This document shows, one piece after another, positions 44,082 through 56,543 of a stretch of DNA of 64,000 bases. This DNA comes from Wurfbainia villosa. Its lineage: Eukaryota > Streptophyta > Magnoliopsida > Zingiberales > Zingiberaceae. The stretch's first letter is position 1. The number at the start of each line of letters is the position of its first letter. Where the stretch lies: contig CM045992.1 of the NCBI GenBank assembly GCA_025175895.1, positions 92,546,800-92,610,799 of the forward strand, in the 5' to 3' direction. The notes beneath the pieces are model-generated. The model was not told the origin of the DNA and ran no database searches. It was given only the letters and a program-made list of their open reading frames with translations. Position numbers and translations under genes: made by a program.

Positions 44082-44483
44082 TGTAGAATTCTTTATGCCA
44101 AATGGCATATGCGCACTGGAAAAATTAGGATCCCTTCCAAGTGATCCATGCGAAAGCAAACTCGTATAAAATAAATTTCTCTAAACCAAACCTATCTTAT
44201 AGGAGAGGATTACCTTTGTTGCGTGCCCTTGTTAATCCCGCTTCTTCCTTTTGTTTGTTGGATCTTTAGCACGTTCAAGTGTCCGTGCCTCTATATGTAT
44301 CAACACGAGCAAGCTCTTGTCTCACAAAAGAAAAACTAGAGGAGCTCTCCTTTACTTCTTGCTAGAGAAGTCCCTAAAGGAGAGGAAGAGAGGGAAAAGG
44401 AGAAAGGAAGAAGAAGACTCCTCTTCTTGCTAGCCTACACTCACAAACCCACACAACCAAAGCTTCCACCAAGCTCTCTCACA
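44082..44483 (-). repeat. 5' LTR of Copia I, truncated to 402 bp
   Basis: Matches the first roughly 400 plus-strand bases of the left LTR (TGTAGAATTCTTTATGCC against TGTAGGGAATTC). It stops at CTCTCACA, where the left LTR continues into AACCACAAC near 37520. About 1.47 kb of LTR is missing. Confidence 0.9.
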
Positions 44484-44488
44484 GCTGG
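44484..44488. repeat. Target-site duplication of Copia I, right copy (GCTGG)
   Basis: Matches 37111-37115 exactly. Athila LTR sequence of K resumes at once. Confidence 0.85.
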
Positions 44489-44569
44489 GGATCACGAGGG
44501 AGCCGTCCTAGGGCTGCCAAACCCTAGGGGGAGGCACGATGTTCGGGACAGCACTCCGACGCCCTAAAA
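44489..44569 (+). repeat. K: Athila LTR, continuation
   Basis: 81 bases. The GGGAGGCACGATG ... GACAGCACTCCGACGCCCTAAA run parallels the C LTR at about 21610-21655. It is cut by element H at 44570. The last five bases, TAAAA, may be the left duplication of H; the right copy is outside the window. Confidence 0.75.
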
Positions 44570-47500
44570 TGTCACGCCCCGAGAGTATACCGTGCCGAAA
44601 AGCAAACGGACGGCATCTCCCCTGTACGTGGCAACATATCGGGTTAATACAAGACCCGTAGGCCCACAACAATAATCTAACATAATGATATCAACATATC
44701 AACACAACAGAAACTTACTAAAGATAAAACAAAATACAAGACTCAACTGTGCACTCCAGAGTGACTTGACACAACAAGAATCATAACAGAAAACCACAAC
44801 AACGGCCAAATACATACAATACGTCCGTATATCACAAATACGGAAACAATACAGGCTTAAACCCAAAACAACAATATGGAATACATCAATCCACAAGAAT
44901 ACAACAAATCGTAAAATAAACCTTCATCCGTTCAGTGTGAGATGGGATCAGCTGGCGGAGCTCCGAACGTCCAAGGAATCTTCTACCTGTTACCTGGGCG
45001 ACAGGAAGCCCAGGGTCCCGGGGTGGTGAGTATAAACTCAGGGGTAATATGTAGAAAGTGCATGAACAACATATAAGGATATAAAGATCTACAAGTATAC
45101 ATGTGAAGATCTATAGGTATACAGCATGAGTCCAATAGACATACAGTCCTATCCAACTCTAATAACAAGTAACTACAGTAAAGTCATACTCAATGTATAT
45201 ACTAAACTGATCGACTGAACATGAAGTAATGTACCAACGTACCTGATGGTCTGCAACACCATAAGCTATATCATCCTGAACAGATATACAATAACATAAC
45301 CCATATAACGCATAAAGTCAATCCCATACCTGATCAACACTCAGACATATGAACAGTATAGAATCACAAGTAATAACATCCCGGTCCATACCACACTATG
45401 ACATTACGCTAATCAAATGCATACAACAGTTTGGAGCAACACATATATCATGCTCAACACACAGCAGTATATAAAATGAAAATGGCATGTATCATGATGA
45501 ACAACCATATGCAACAAACAAATGCAGCATCTCACAGGCATATGTAAAACATATATCGAATACATGCATACATATATATCAGCAATGCATATGCATGGTC
45601 ATGCTTGCGTACCCAACTTGCTACCACGACCCCAGTGTGGCCTAGGTGGCACGACATGACAACTATCCCGACTCCAGCCGCCACCACTTTCGAGTGACCG
45701 AGTTGGGTAGTATGAAACAGTAGCTAGCCCGCCATAGAGCTATATGCTACCCACATGGGGGTCCCTGCTGCTAGCCGCTCCGTCCCTACCCATGAGTAGA
45801 CGAGCACCACACCCAGGACAACTGCACATCACACGACCACCGTCTATAGTGGGTGAGTGCGCTAACTACCACTCCGCACAGTGGCCAAGTGCGCATCTCC
45901 AGCTACCACCATCCATAGTGGCCGAGAATGGCACGCACAAAAATGCTCTGCCCTCAACCCTGCTACCACTACCCCGAGTGGCCGGGGAGGCAGGATGACT
46001 GACGACCCATCTCAACCACAAGGGAGACTCAGTCTACAACATGCATGCAATGTAATGATGCATAGCTCCATACATGTATCCTCGCCACACTCCCTATCCC
46101 ACGGGGAGTCCTGGTCAACCAAAAGTCAACTATGCAAGGACTACAATCCATAAGACTCTCTCCATCGCACAAAGAGTCATACACATCTGACAATTAACCA
46201 CGCTAAGACCTCTAGTCAGTAGCGAGATACCATCGACCATCCATATAACCATACACAGATATACTACCCATAATGGATATACAATCATGCTAGGACCTCT
46301 AGCCCATAACCACATACTGACAACCACACACATTTATCTATGCACAGACAACTAAATCCACCATAGATGCACAACTAATATATGTACAAGACAATGATCG
46401 ACTCCATAACCCAATTCATCACCTAACCCTAGTGATGTAACACAATAACCTAATCTGAGGTCACAAAGATAACCCTAACCACCTGTACTTACTGAACATC
46501 CATCAGCTAATACATAATAGGGTTTATAGTTCCTATCCGAGCTAGATAATCAATGAAGTACCAGAGTATATATCTCAAAGGTCAAGGCAGTACAAGCATA
46601 TGATTAAATAAGAGTGGATTTAAGGTAAACAGGTATAAACATAAATCCAAGATCATGCACTAGAATTTGATCAAAACTACCAGACCAGGTAGATATTACC
46701 CACCTGCTATGTAGCTCGTATCAGCCATCCCTACTACGAGCAGCATCACTAATCAAAGTCCTGAAATCAACATCCTGTAGTCAACAAGCAAACATCGACA
46801 AAGTCTATCATAAGTCCAATGATGGTATCAAATCCCAAATCAAACTTACCTAGCTCGATTCATTCGTACCCAGTAGATCTGAAACAAGGTCTTCAATCGT
46901 ATAGGAACAATCCCTACACAGCTCACTATCATGTAGATACACCCTGTAACCATTGTCCAAAGTAACTACATGAATATCATCCCATCACAAGAGCACTAAA
47001 TTTGAACTCACCTCACTTCACTTCCACCTCACAACCGGTAACCCAGAAATCATAAGCTTCCCATTGCTCCATCCTCACATCAATTATTCAATGTCATAGT
47101 AGGAACCACCGGAATTCACCAGAACATGAGTGAACATAATAGGTCAGATGGTTGATTCGCCAATTCGAGGCCTCAAACCACCCCCACAAAGCTATGATAG
47201 CATTTTCCCCAACTGCAACATAGAGAAAAACCAAGCACATACATATAGACCACAAATTTACAGATCTAATCGTGGCTAACCTATGTAGTGATGAAGATGA
47301 CAAAGGATGGAAGCCCAGTAATGATCTGAGCTCATGCGGCGGAAGAGTGACACGGCAACAACGTGGATCTTGCCAACACTAAGCTCACCAACTGACCAAC
47401 CGTAAGAAAATCCGGTGGCAAGAAGAAGCAACGACAGCGACGAGTTGCTGCCTATGGTGATGGTGGTAGATCCAGCTCCCGGGATCCGAAGCAGAGGTAG

Positions 47501-48198
47501 AAAAAGAAGGCACCGGAGACAAGCCGACGTATCGAGCAGTTGTTAGGTCAGCAGCGTCGCGCGAGGATCATAGCCGATCGCGATCGATGTTGGCCGCAGA
47601 GCCCCCCCCCCCCCCGTGTCGGACGTCGGCGATGGATTGAACTCGATGAGATGAGGGCGATCTGCTCGATCGGGGAAAATCAAAGAAATCGGCAACTCCA
47701 TCACTGAGTTGGGCTCGCTCGAAGAAAGTGCCGGTGAGATCCGCTGTCGGCAGAAGGTCGGCGGCAACTGGTTCTCGCGGCGAGGAGGAGATCAGCCGTG
47801 GCGACAACGAGCAGCTCCGATAGAGTCAGCGATGGTGAGCTCCGGCAGCGACGATGAGGCTGCGGTAGTGAGGAAGAGGGGAAATCACGATCGGGGAAGA
47901 AAAATGCGATGGAGAAGGAGAGGGATCGCGGCGCGGAATCGGAACAGGGGAAGAGAATCGCAACTGAGAAATCAGGATTTAAAGGTCGGTTCGGTTGAGC
48001 TAGCTTAGGTTTGACCTAGATCTAACCTAATTAACATTTAATCCATCCCTTATTAAATCAAATAATACCAAATGAACTCAGCCCAATGGGCTCAACCCAA
48101 TAGATTCAGCCCAATAAACTAATTAAACCCCATTAACTCATTAATTAAACCCAATTAATTAAAGGGTTAATCCATTTTTTTTTTTTTGTAATCTTACA
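44570..48198 (-). repeat. 3' LTR of Gypsy H
   Basis: 3629 bp; the minus strand runs from TGTAAGATTAC to GGGGCGTGACA. The left 2.85 kb is matched closely by 53687-56543. It contains an irregular array of ACCAC...AGTGGCC units (about 45620-45980), a run of 14 Cs near 47602-47615 and a poly-T tract before 48188. Open frames inside it look non-coding. Confidence 0.88.
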
Positions 48199-48215
48199 TT
48201 CTCCCCCACTTATAA
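48199..48215 (-). other. Polypurine tract of Gypsy H
   Basis: The minus strand reads AAGTGGGGGAGAA directly before the LTR start TGTAAG, preceded by GGGACCAAATTTTTATA. This is a standard pattern for the Tekay/Del end of pol. Confidence 0.88.
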
Positions 48216-49602
48216 AAATTTGGTCCCCAAATTTCTGACTCATACACGAGTACTAGATGTCACAACAACCATCTCAAGTATTCAGAGAAAGTCACACACT
48301 TCCAGTGACTAAGTGGGGTACTGAGCTCGAATATTACATTCCAACTCTTATATACACTCTCAATCAACCTATTAAGAGGTCAAAAACTGTACCAGAGTAG
48401 AGCTCTATACCCATAACCGATGGGAGACTTTGCCAAAATAGTAAGGTGAATCATGAATCACTATCATAAATGATACTCAAAGTTACTCCATGGATATAAT
48501 TCCATCAAGCGATCCAACGAAATCCATCTTACGGCTCGGAATAAAATGAGCGGACCTAGCTAATCGATCATCGACTACCCAAATCCTATCAAGTCCTTTA
48601 CGAATTCTAGATAATCTCCCAACACAGTCCATCATACTAGGCTCCCACTTCATCACGGTACGTAACTCTACCGATCACAATATTCCACCTTTGCTTGTTG
48701 GCATACTCAACATCAACTACGAAATCAACCATGTCCTATATATCGTTCCACCAACATGAACGTCTCAAACTCGCTATTTCCGGATACACTCCGAATAAAT
48801 CATCACTCTCGAATGAAGAGTCACCTGAAACAACTCTTCCTAAATCGAATGCAACTTTGGGAACCACTATCCTTCCCAGAGACGGAGATTTATTCTCACA
48901 AGAGAAATTAATCTAATTTCCAAAATTCACTCTGTCACATAGATCTAAAATTAACTGGAAGACTATAATGACTAATCTCGCTAGTTTCTCAACTAGCATA
49001 CACATAATATATGTCCCATTCAACTGCATCGGGATCGCTCCTAATCGCTGAAATATTGCATCTATGTGCAGTACCCTTACATCCCCAACGGAAGGACTAA
49101 CTAACACTAATGCAAAAGTCAGTCATCGTCTAGGTCCTGAAACCTAGCTTCACAACTTCCGACCAGGTGATTTCCATCACCTTCTTAGTCCAACAAGTCA
49201 GCGATATAGTATCGCTAAAACATCCTATCCGCATCTCTGGTAAATACCAAATCAATCTAGGGAAACCACAACTTCCCTCAAGATTGGGAATATGTCCATA
49301 AATATATCCTCCACTGATATGATGACAATTGATCTCAAATACTCCAAGAGCACTTGATTCCTCAAGTCCATGAACGACTAAATCGTTGATAAGTCTAACA
49401 ACATTATCAATCAGCTCTATACACCTGCATCCTTTTACTCTATGCTAATGATAGCTCAATCATCACACCGACAATGATAATTGTATGACACTAACCTCCA
49501 GTCGTAGACCAACCCTAGGATATACACAGGTGTCATTTAGCTGATCTAAACAAATCATCTATCCACAACGAAAGATATTCATTCCCAACTACTACATTCC
49601 AA
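48216..49602 (-). other. Decayed 3' pol region of Gypsy H
   Basis: By position this should hold the RNase H-integrase part of pol. I could not recognise a continuous match in any frame. It is not an intact gene. Confidence 0.5.
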
Positions 49603-49905
49603 TCATCGATAATCGATGCATAACCTCAAGGTCTGACTCTCTTCTAATAAAGAGTTACAAGTCTTCTCAAGAATAAACACTAGGAAAGATAAATCTCCCA
49701 TAGTGTTTAGCAACACTAATACCCATAAAATCATCTCCCGGTATGAGGTCCCCAATATTAGGACTATTGCCGAAATCACCTCAATCGTATATTCCACTTG
49801 CCCATGCAGTGACCAGCCCGAGAGTTCATCCGTAACTACATCCAAATACTCTCGGATTATACGTACATCCGAGAGTCCTAGTATACCAACGCTCCAACAA
49901 TCCAA
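49603..49905 (-). pseudogene. Gypsy H reverse transcriptase fragment
   Basis: A 100-codon open piece that resembles the Gypsy/Tekay segment spanning the protease-RT junction and RT start. VVTDELSG is followed by VEYTIEVIS, and the piece ends in TLRLCIDYR, which in intact elements opens the RT palm. Much of the middle (the YRMAPAEL-type and SPWGAPV-type parts) is distorted, and the frame closes after IDYR. It is too decayed to act, but it places H in the Gypsy superfamily. Confidence 0.75.
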
Positions 49906-50779
49906 CTATCGGTAAAGATATGTCTATAGTGGAGGTATGTCTAGCAAAGACTAAGGGTATCCCTTGACTTCTTGATTGTTTATCAACATCTCACCTGACG
50001 GTAGAGAAAATCACCAACCCACAAGTCGATAGGAACCCTTCGAACCCTATCCAAGAATGTTCTAGACAAAGATACCAGTAAACTACCAGTGTCTCTCGAT
50101 ATATCCGCAAATAGGATAACCTAAAGTAATACCCCGAAGGATCGATCCTTCGGTCTTCATTACTTCTTCTCGAGTAATCATGTAAACTTGTCCAACATAC
50201 ATTGCAGACTCATGTTGAGCTCATGTAGATGCAAAGACTATCATGGAGGAACTAAAATCAACTGCTGAAACTGAGGTACAACTGAAACAACTACAATGGA
50301 GATGGTAAACACTGTTGTACTGGCAAAGGATACTCATCCGGCTGTATAATACTGAAGAACTATCAACATCATAGCACGTTCCATCTCTATGAAAGGTATA
50401 GCTGCAACTGGAGAATACTGCATAGATACGACCATCATCGTAAAATCTCTCCTCTGTATAAAGCATAACCACGTCTGGGAAAGTAACAGTTGTCGTCGTC
50501 TGGAAAGGTAACAGTTGTTGTCTAAAGGTCTAGGTCTTCTGAGATGTCTTCTGCTAATAGTACTGAGTAACTCTCTTCTCTCGACGGGAAGTATCAAAGA
50601 ACACCACTATGTCTGAGGTAGTAGATCGCTGCTGATGTGATAATCTAATCTGCTGTGATAACTTGGCTTTAGAGGTTGTGGATCGTCCGCTCGAAAGCAT
50701 CATCCATAGTCTTCAATTAAGTCTTCAAAATACATACTCTCCTCGTAGATACCGGCTGCTTATAGTAGAAACAGATACA
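49906..50779 (-). other. Decayed gag-protease region of Gypsy H
   Basis: The minus strand is expected to carry the end of gag and the protease. A few short strings could fit a protease, such as the run that includes LPSGEM near 49995. No frame is open for long. I see no other gene. Confidence 0.45.
50775..50779. repeat. Target-site duplication of solo LTR, left copy (ATACA)
   Basis: Directly precedes the TGTAGGGATCCC start of the solo LTR. Matches 52449-52453. Confidence 0.9.
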
Positions 50780-52448
50780 TGTAGGGATCCCGAGCGATAA
50801 ACAAAAATTCGCAGAGGAAAACTTAGGATCCCTCCAGAGATCCAAGCAAAAAAAATATACTCGTTTCAATTATCGATCCTATCCTATAGGAATCGAGATT
50901 ACCTTAGAAGCATGCCCTTCGAATTCCAGTCAGCAACACTTGCGGATCTCAGCGTGGTCAGAATGTCCACGCCTCTATGGTGCACACACACACGATCTTG
51001 GAGAGAAGAGGTAAGCCCTTTCGGTTGTGCTAGCAACCACTCCAAGGTCTCACTTTTCCACTCGGTACTTGGCCCTCTTGTGTTGTGAACGAAAAATAAA
51101 ATCTGATTCTGTTTTTCATTGTCCACGTTGAAGAAGAAGAAGCAACAATAATACACCTTAATGAGACATTAAATGCACTTCCTTATTCTCCATGGTAAAA
51201 GAAAGGAAGTCAATTAATGCTTATTAAATGCACATTAATGAGTTTTAAATCCCATTTAAAACCCCATTTATTAATTCATGTATTATATTATTAATTCGTG
51301 TATTATTCATTTTAGCCTTCTTCTCTTGGTTTGACTTGAGTCTAACTCAACATAAACCAATTTGAGTCCAACTCAAATTTAGCCAAGTAATGAGTCTTAC
51401 TCATTCTAGTTAATCCAATTAACTAATAATTCATTTTAGTCAAACCAAAATGATTTCCTCTCCGAAATAATATGTTCTTTGTGTGTGACCCTATAGGCTC
51501 TCATAACGTTGGCAATGTATCCAAAACCATTTTAGATACATAAGCAATGAGCGGCATCTAGCAATACATCATTGCTACCCAAGTGATGAGAATGTCGAGA
51601 TCCGACAACCTCTTCCGTGACTATTATCATATGACAGTGTCCTTCTATCCTTGATATCTCAAATCGATCAATGAGGCATAGACCGTGTCACCCTCTTATC
51701 AATCTTTATGTTTCTTGATCCCCAAGTAGACTCACTCAAACAAATGAGCTCAATATCTCATATTGACTCATTTGAGCATGGCCATGCATTTCGTAGTCCT
51801 ACTCTATCAAGAGGCCAAAGATATCACTCCCGTCATATGGGAGGGATAGATCTCATCTACATCACTTACATCCCTCCGCATAATTCGATACATACTCAGT
51901 GATCGCCGTTATAGTCACCCAATTACGGTGTGATGTTAGACGATACCAAAGTACATAAATTCTTATGTAGGGAACCATAGTGACTTCAGGTCTAAGGACT
52001 ATTCATACCAATAGTCACATGAGAAAGTATATGACACTCATATAATAATCCATGATACTTTCTCATGGTGGGTCAATTCAGTATATATAGTCTCCAATAT
52101 ATATATCCATGTATCAATGTGATAACATATATCCATGACTTGTGAGATCAAGTCATCCATTTACCTACATGCTAGTCTCAATGTATCAATATAGCCCTTG
52201 TCTATTAATACAATACTCGACTAGGAATATTTAAGAATAGTGTTCTCTACAGCTTCTCATAATCAATTCTACCAATTGATATACTGTAGATAACAACCTA
52301 CTATTCATGGGCATTATTATATTTATTTAGCTGGCACATGCATAAAGAAATATAATAATCAATCTTTGACTTTATTAATGCAAAAATATAATACAAAAGT
52401 CTCCCTCACCAATCATCTCATAATTGGCACTAAGGGCTCATACTAACA
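50780..52448 (-). mobile_element. Solo LTR of the B/I Copia family
   Basis: 1669 bp; the minus strand starts TGTTAGTATGAGCCC at 52448. It is related to the LTRs of B and I along most of its length (for example ATATGAGATATTGAGCTCAT near 51755 read in reverse). Both flanks carry ATACA and no internal region is present. This fits LTR-LTR recombination of a full element within H. Confidence 0.92.
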
Positions 52449-52453
52449 ATACA
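52449..52453. repeat. Target-site duplication of solo LTR, right copy (ATACA)
   Basis: Matches 50775-50779 exactly. Confidence 0.9.
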
Positions 52454-53660
52454 ATGGTCCATCAGATAATCTGACTCTGTGTCTCATCGTGACCCGCACT
52501 GCATACACATAATCTCCCTTCGGAGTCTTTCCTCTGAGTTCACTGATAAACATGAGAAGCTACTGACAATCTGCAATCGGTCTTCTATGATCGGAAAACT
52601 CTCCAATAGTCGCTCGTGACTCATGACTTTAATCTTGCTCCTTTTTATCCAACATTTGGAGACTTTTAATTCCAATAATTTGACTTGCAATATCTGCTTA
52701 TCAAATCTTCAACTCTTAAAACACTTACTACAGTGTCATTCTATACACATGACTCCATCTAATGCCTTCTGGTAAGATCTGATAGAAGATCCAAACATCC
52801 TAATCAAAATGTCAGCCAATAAACTGTGGGTGGCTTAAGACATGTCAATCACATTCTCGAGCTATTAGGTGGTCGTAACCCTCGCAAGTCTAACAACTTT
52901 GCTTGGTACCTTCAAATGATCACCCAACCTGAGGCTCAAGAATTCCCTGACGATGAGTCAAAGAAGATGACGTGAGGAAATACTCTCTCACAACATCACT
53001 AAACTGTGACCAAGTGATACCTTATTTTCCGAAGGCTATTTCCTATCTCTTCCACTAAGTATCGGCTAAATCCGGATAATGGTATTCAACTAACACTACT
53101 ATCTTCGTATAACCCGAGTCAAGTACTCCAAAAGTACTCCCAATGTTATACAACCTAACATGACCAACTCAGGGATCAAAATCCCTATGAATATTTCCAA
53201 ACTAATCCTCTACTATCTGCATCAGCAATAGTGTACTCGCTTGTCCATTACCCAATAGGTAATGATCTGACTAACATAATTAGTGAAAATCTTAGGATCG
53301 TAATCCTTGATCTCCACAAGAGATGTGACTACTAACCCCTGCTATCCGACTCGGTATCAGTCGGCTCTCAAAGGTAATTCACCTTTTCGACAACAGGTAC
53401 ATATCTAATAACCTCAATATGTCATTCCCGTGGTCAATTCAAATCACGGTTACGAATACTAACCAACACCTACAAGTCATCCATGTTATAAGCAACTAAA
53501 TGCATAGCCAACAGAAGGATATGTAATAACACTTAACATACCTTAAACCTTGTAGCTCGGAGATGTCCGCAATAGCCAGATCCCAGAACTCACAAAACCA
53601 AAATCGAGTAAAGCAAAACTCGATATCCGAACAAAGTAAAATCCAAAAATGGACTTCGCA
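52454..53660 (-). pseudogene. Gypsy H gag region, decayed
   Basis: Most of this is not readable as protein. One short piece on the minus strand, 53021 down to 52920, reads GITWSQFSDVVREYFLTSS and then HRQGILEP before a stop. This resembles the retrotransposon gag core (Trp-Ser-x-Phe ... Glu-Tyr-Phe) of Tekay/Del-type elements. A leader should occupy part of the interval. No intact gene. Confidence 0.65.
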
Positions 53661-53680
53661 ACCTAGGGCTCTGATACCAA
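53661..53680 (-). other. Primer binding site of Gypsy H (initiator-Met tRNA type)
   Basis: The minus strand reads TTGGTATCAGAGCCCTAGGT six bases after the LTR. Tekay/Del elements commonly use this primer, so it does not conflict with the Gypsy assignment. Confidence 0.92.
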
Positions 53681-53686
53681 TAAAAT

Positions 53687-56543
53687 TGTCATGCCCCAAG
53701 AGTATACCGTGCCGAAAAGCAAACGGACGACATCTCCCCTGTACGTGGCAACATATCGGGTTAATACAAGACCCGTAGGCCTACAACAACAATCTAACAT
53801 AATGATATCAACATATTAAACACAACAGAAACATACTACAGATAAAACAAAATACAAGACTCAACTGTGCACTCCGGAGTGACTTGACACAACAAGAATC
53901 ATAACAAAAAACCACAACAATGGCCAAATACATATAATACGTCCGTATATCATAAATACGGAAACAATACAGGCTAGAACCCAAAACAACAATATGGAAT
54001 ACATCAATCCACAAGAATACAACAAATCGTAAAATAAACCTTCATCCGTTCGGTGTTAGATGGGATCAGCTGGCGGAGCTCCGAACGTCCAAGGAATCTT
54101 CTACCTGTTACCTAGGCGACAGGAAGCCCAGGGTCCCGGGGTGGTGAGTATAAACTCAGGGGTAATATGTAGAAAGTGCATGAACAACATATAAGGATAT
54201 AAAGATCTACAAGTATACATGTGAAGATCTATGGGTATACAACATGAGTCGAATAGACATACAGTCCTATCCAACTCTAATAACAAGTAACTACAGTAAA
54301 GTCATACTCAATGTATATACTAAAATGATCAACTGAACATGAAGTAATGTACCAACGTACCTGACGGTCTGCAACACCATAAGCTATATCATCCTGAACA
54401 GATATACAATAACATAACCCATATAACGCATAAAGTCAATCTCATACCTGATCAACACTCAGATATATGAACAGTATAGAATCACATGTAATAAAATCCC
54501 GGTCCATACCACACTAAGACATGACGCTAATCAAATGCATACAACAGTCTGGACCAACACATATATCATGCTCAATACACAGCAGTATATAAAATGCAAA
54601 TGACATGTATCATGATGAACAACCATATGCAACAAACAAATGCAGCATCTCACAGGCATATGTAAAACATATATCGAATACATGCATACATATATATCAG
54701 CAATGCATATGCATGGTCATGCCTGCGCACCCAACTCGCTACCACGACCCCAGTGTGGCCTAGGTGGCACGACATGACAACTATCCTAACTCCAGCCGCC
54801 ACCACTCTCGAGTGACCGAGTTGGGTAGTATGAAATAGTAGCTAGCCCGCCATAGAGCTATATGCTACTCACACGGGGGTCCCTGCTGCTAGCCGCTCCG
54901 TCCCTACCCATGAGTAGACGAGCACCGCACCCAGGACAACTGCACATCACACGACCACCGTCTATAGTGGGTGAATGCGCTAACTACCACTCCGCACAGT
55001 GGCCAAGTGCGCATCTCCAGCTACCACCATCCATAGTGGCCGAGAACGGCACACACAAAAATGCTCTGCCCTCAACCCTGCTACCACTACCCTGAGTGGC
55101 CGGGGAGGCAGGATGACTGACGACCCATCTCAACCACAAGGGAGACTCAGTCTACAACATGCATGCAATGTAATGATGCATAGCTCCATACATGTATCCT
55201 CACCACACTCCCTATCCCACGGGGAGTCCTGGTCAACCAAAAGTCAACTATGCAAAGACTACAATCCACAAGACTCTCTCCATCTCACAAAGAGTCATAC
55301 ACATTTGACAATCAACCACGCTAAGACCTCTAGTCAGTAGCGAGATACCATCGACCATCCATATAACCATACACAGATATACTACCCATAATAGATATAC
55401 AATCATGCTAGGACCTCTAGCCCATAACCACATACTGACAACCACACACATTTATCTATGCACAGACAACTAAATCCACCATAGATGCACAACTAATATG
55501 TGTACAATACAACGATCGACTCCATAATTCAATTCATCACCTAACCCTAGTGATGTAACACAGTAACCCAATCTGAGGTCACAAAGATAACCCTAACCGC
55601 CTGTACTTACTGAACATCCATCAGCTAATACATAATAGGGTTTATAGTTCCTATCCGAGCTAGATAATCAATAAAGTACCAGAGTATATATCTCAAAGGT
55701 CAAGGCAGTACAAGCATATGATTCAATAAGAGTGGAATTAAGGTAAACATGTATAAACATAAATCCAAGATCATGCACTAGAATTTGATCAAAACTACCG
55801 GACCAGGTAGATATTACCCACCTGCTATGTAGCTCGTATCAGCCATCCCTACTACGAGCAGCATCACTAATCAAAGTCCTGAAATCAACATCCTGTAGTC
55901 AACAAGCAAACATCGACAAAGTCTATCATAAGTCCAATGATGGTATCAAATCCCAAATCGAACTTACCTAGCTCGATTCATTCGTACCCAGTAGATCTGA
56001 AACAAGGTCTTCAATTGTATAGGAACAATCCCTACGCAGCTCACTATCATGTAGATACACCCTGTAACCATTGTCCAAAGTAACTACATGAATATCATCC
56101 CATCACAAGAGCACTAAATTTGAACTCACCTCACTTCACTTCCACCTCACAACCGGTAACCCAGAAATCATAAGCTTCCCATTGCTCCATCCTCACATCA
56201 ATTATTCAATGTCATAGTAGGAACCACCGGAATTCACCAGAACATGAGTGAACATAATAGGTCAGATGGTTGATTTGCCAATTCGAGGCCTCAAATCACC
56301 CCCACAAAGCTATGATAGCATTTTCCCCAACTGCAACATAGAGAAAAACCAAGCACATACATATAGACCTCAAATTTACAGATCTAATCGTGGCTAACCT
56401 ATGTAGTGATGAAGATGACAAAGGATGGAAGCCCGGCAACGATCTGAGCTCATGTGACGGAAGAGTGACACGGCAGCAACGTGAATCTTGCCAACACTAA
56501 GCTCACCGACTGACCAACCGTAAGAAAATCCGACGACAAGAAG
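53687..56543 (-). repeat. 5' LTR of Gypsy H, part before the G insertion
   Basis: Matches 44570 to about 47425 closely; by eye only scattered substitutions are seen. It is interrupted at 56544 by Copia G. The last five bases, AGAAG (56539-56543), are the probable left duplication for G. Confidence 0.9.

Larger units (their letters stand above)
37116..44483 (-). mobile_element. Copia element I (B family), with truncated 5' LTR
   Basis: Minus-strand Ty1/Copia element, 7.37 kb: complete 3' LTR at left (37116-38991), gag-pol, leader, primer site, and a 5' LTR at right of only 402 bp (44082-44483). Despite that truncation the ends carry a perfect 5-bp duplication, GCTGG, and the truncated end reads TGTGAGAGAG on the minus strand, so it still begins with TG. 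It is inserted into the Athila LTR K. Confidence 0.9.

Noticed and set aside
45744..46153. Open frames with Pro/His/Ser-rich products, repeated at 54862-55340
   Set aside because: Both lie at the same place in the two LTRs of H and follow the degenerate repeat. They are LTR sequence, not genes.
47709..48008. GC-rich 99-codon frame (Arg/Gly-rich)
   Set aside because: In the GC-rich part of the H LTR; composition explains the open frame.
53661..53680. That H is a Copia element because of its initiator-Met primer site
   Set aside because: The LTR ends, the gag core (TWSQF...EYF) and the LRLCIDYR string point to the Tekay/Del group of Gypsy, which commonly uses the same primer.
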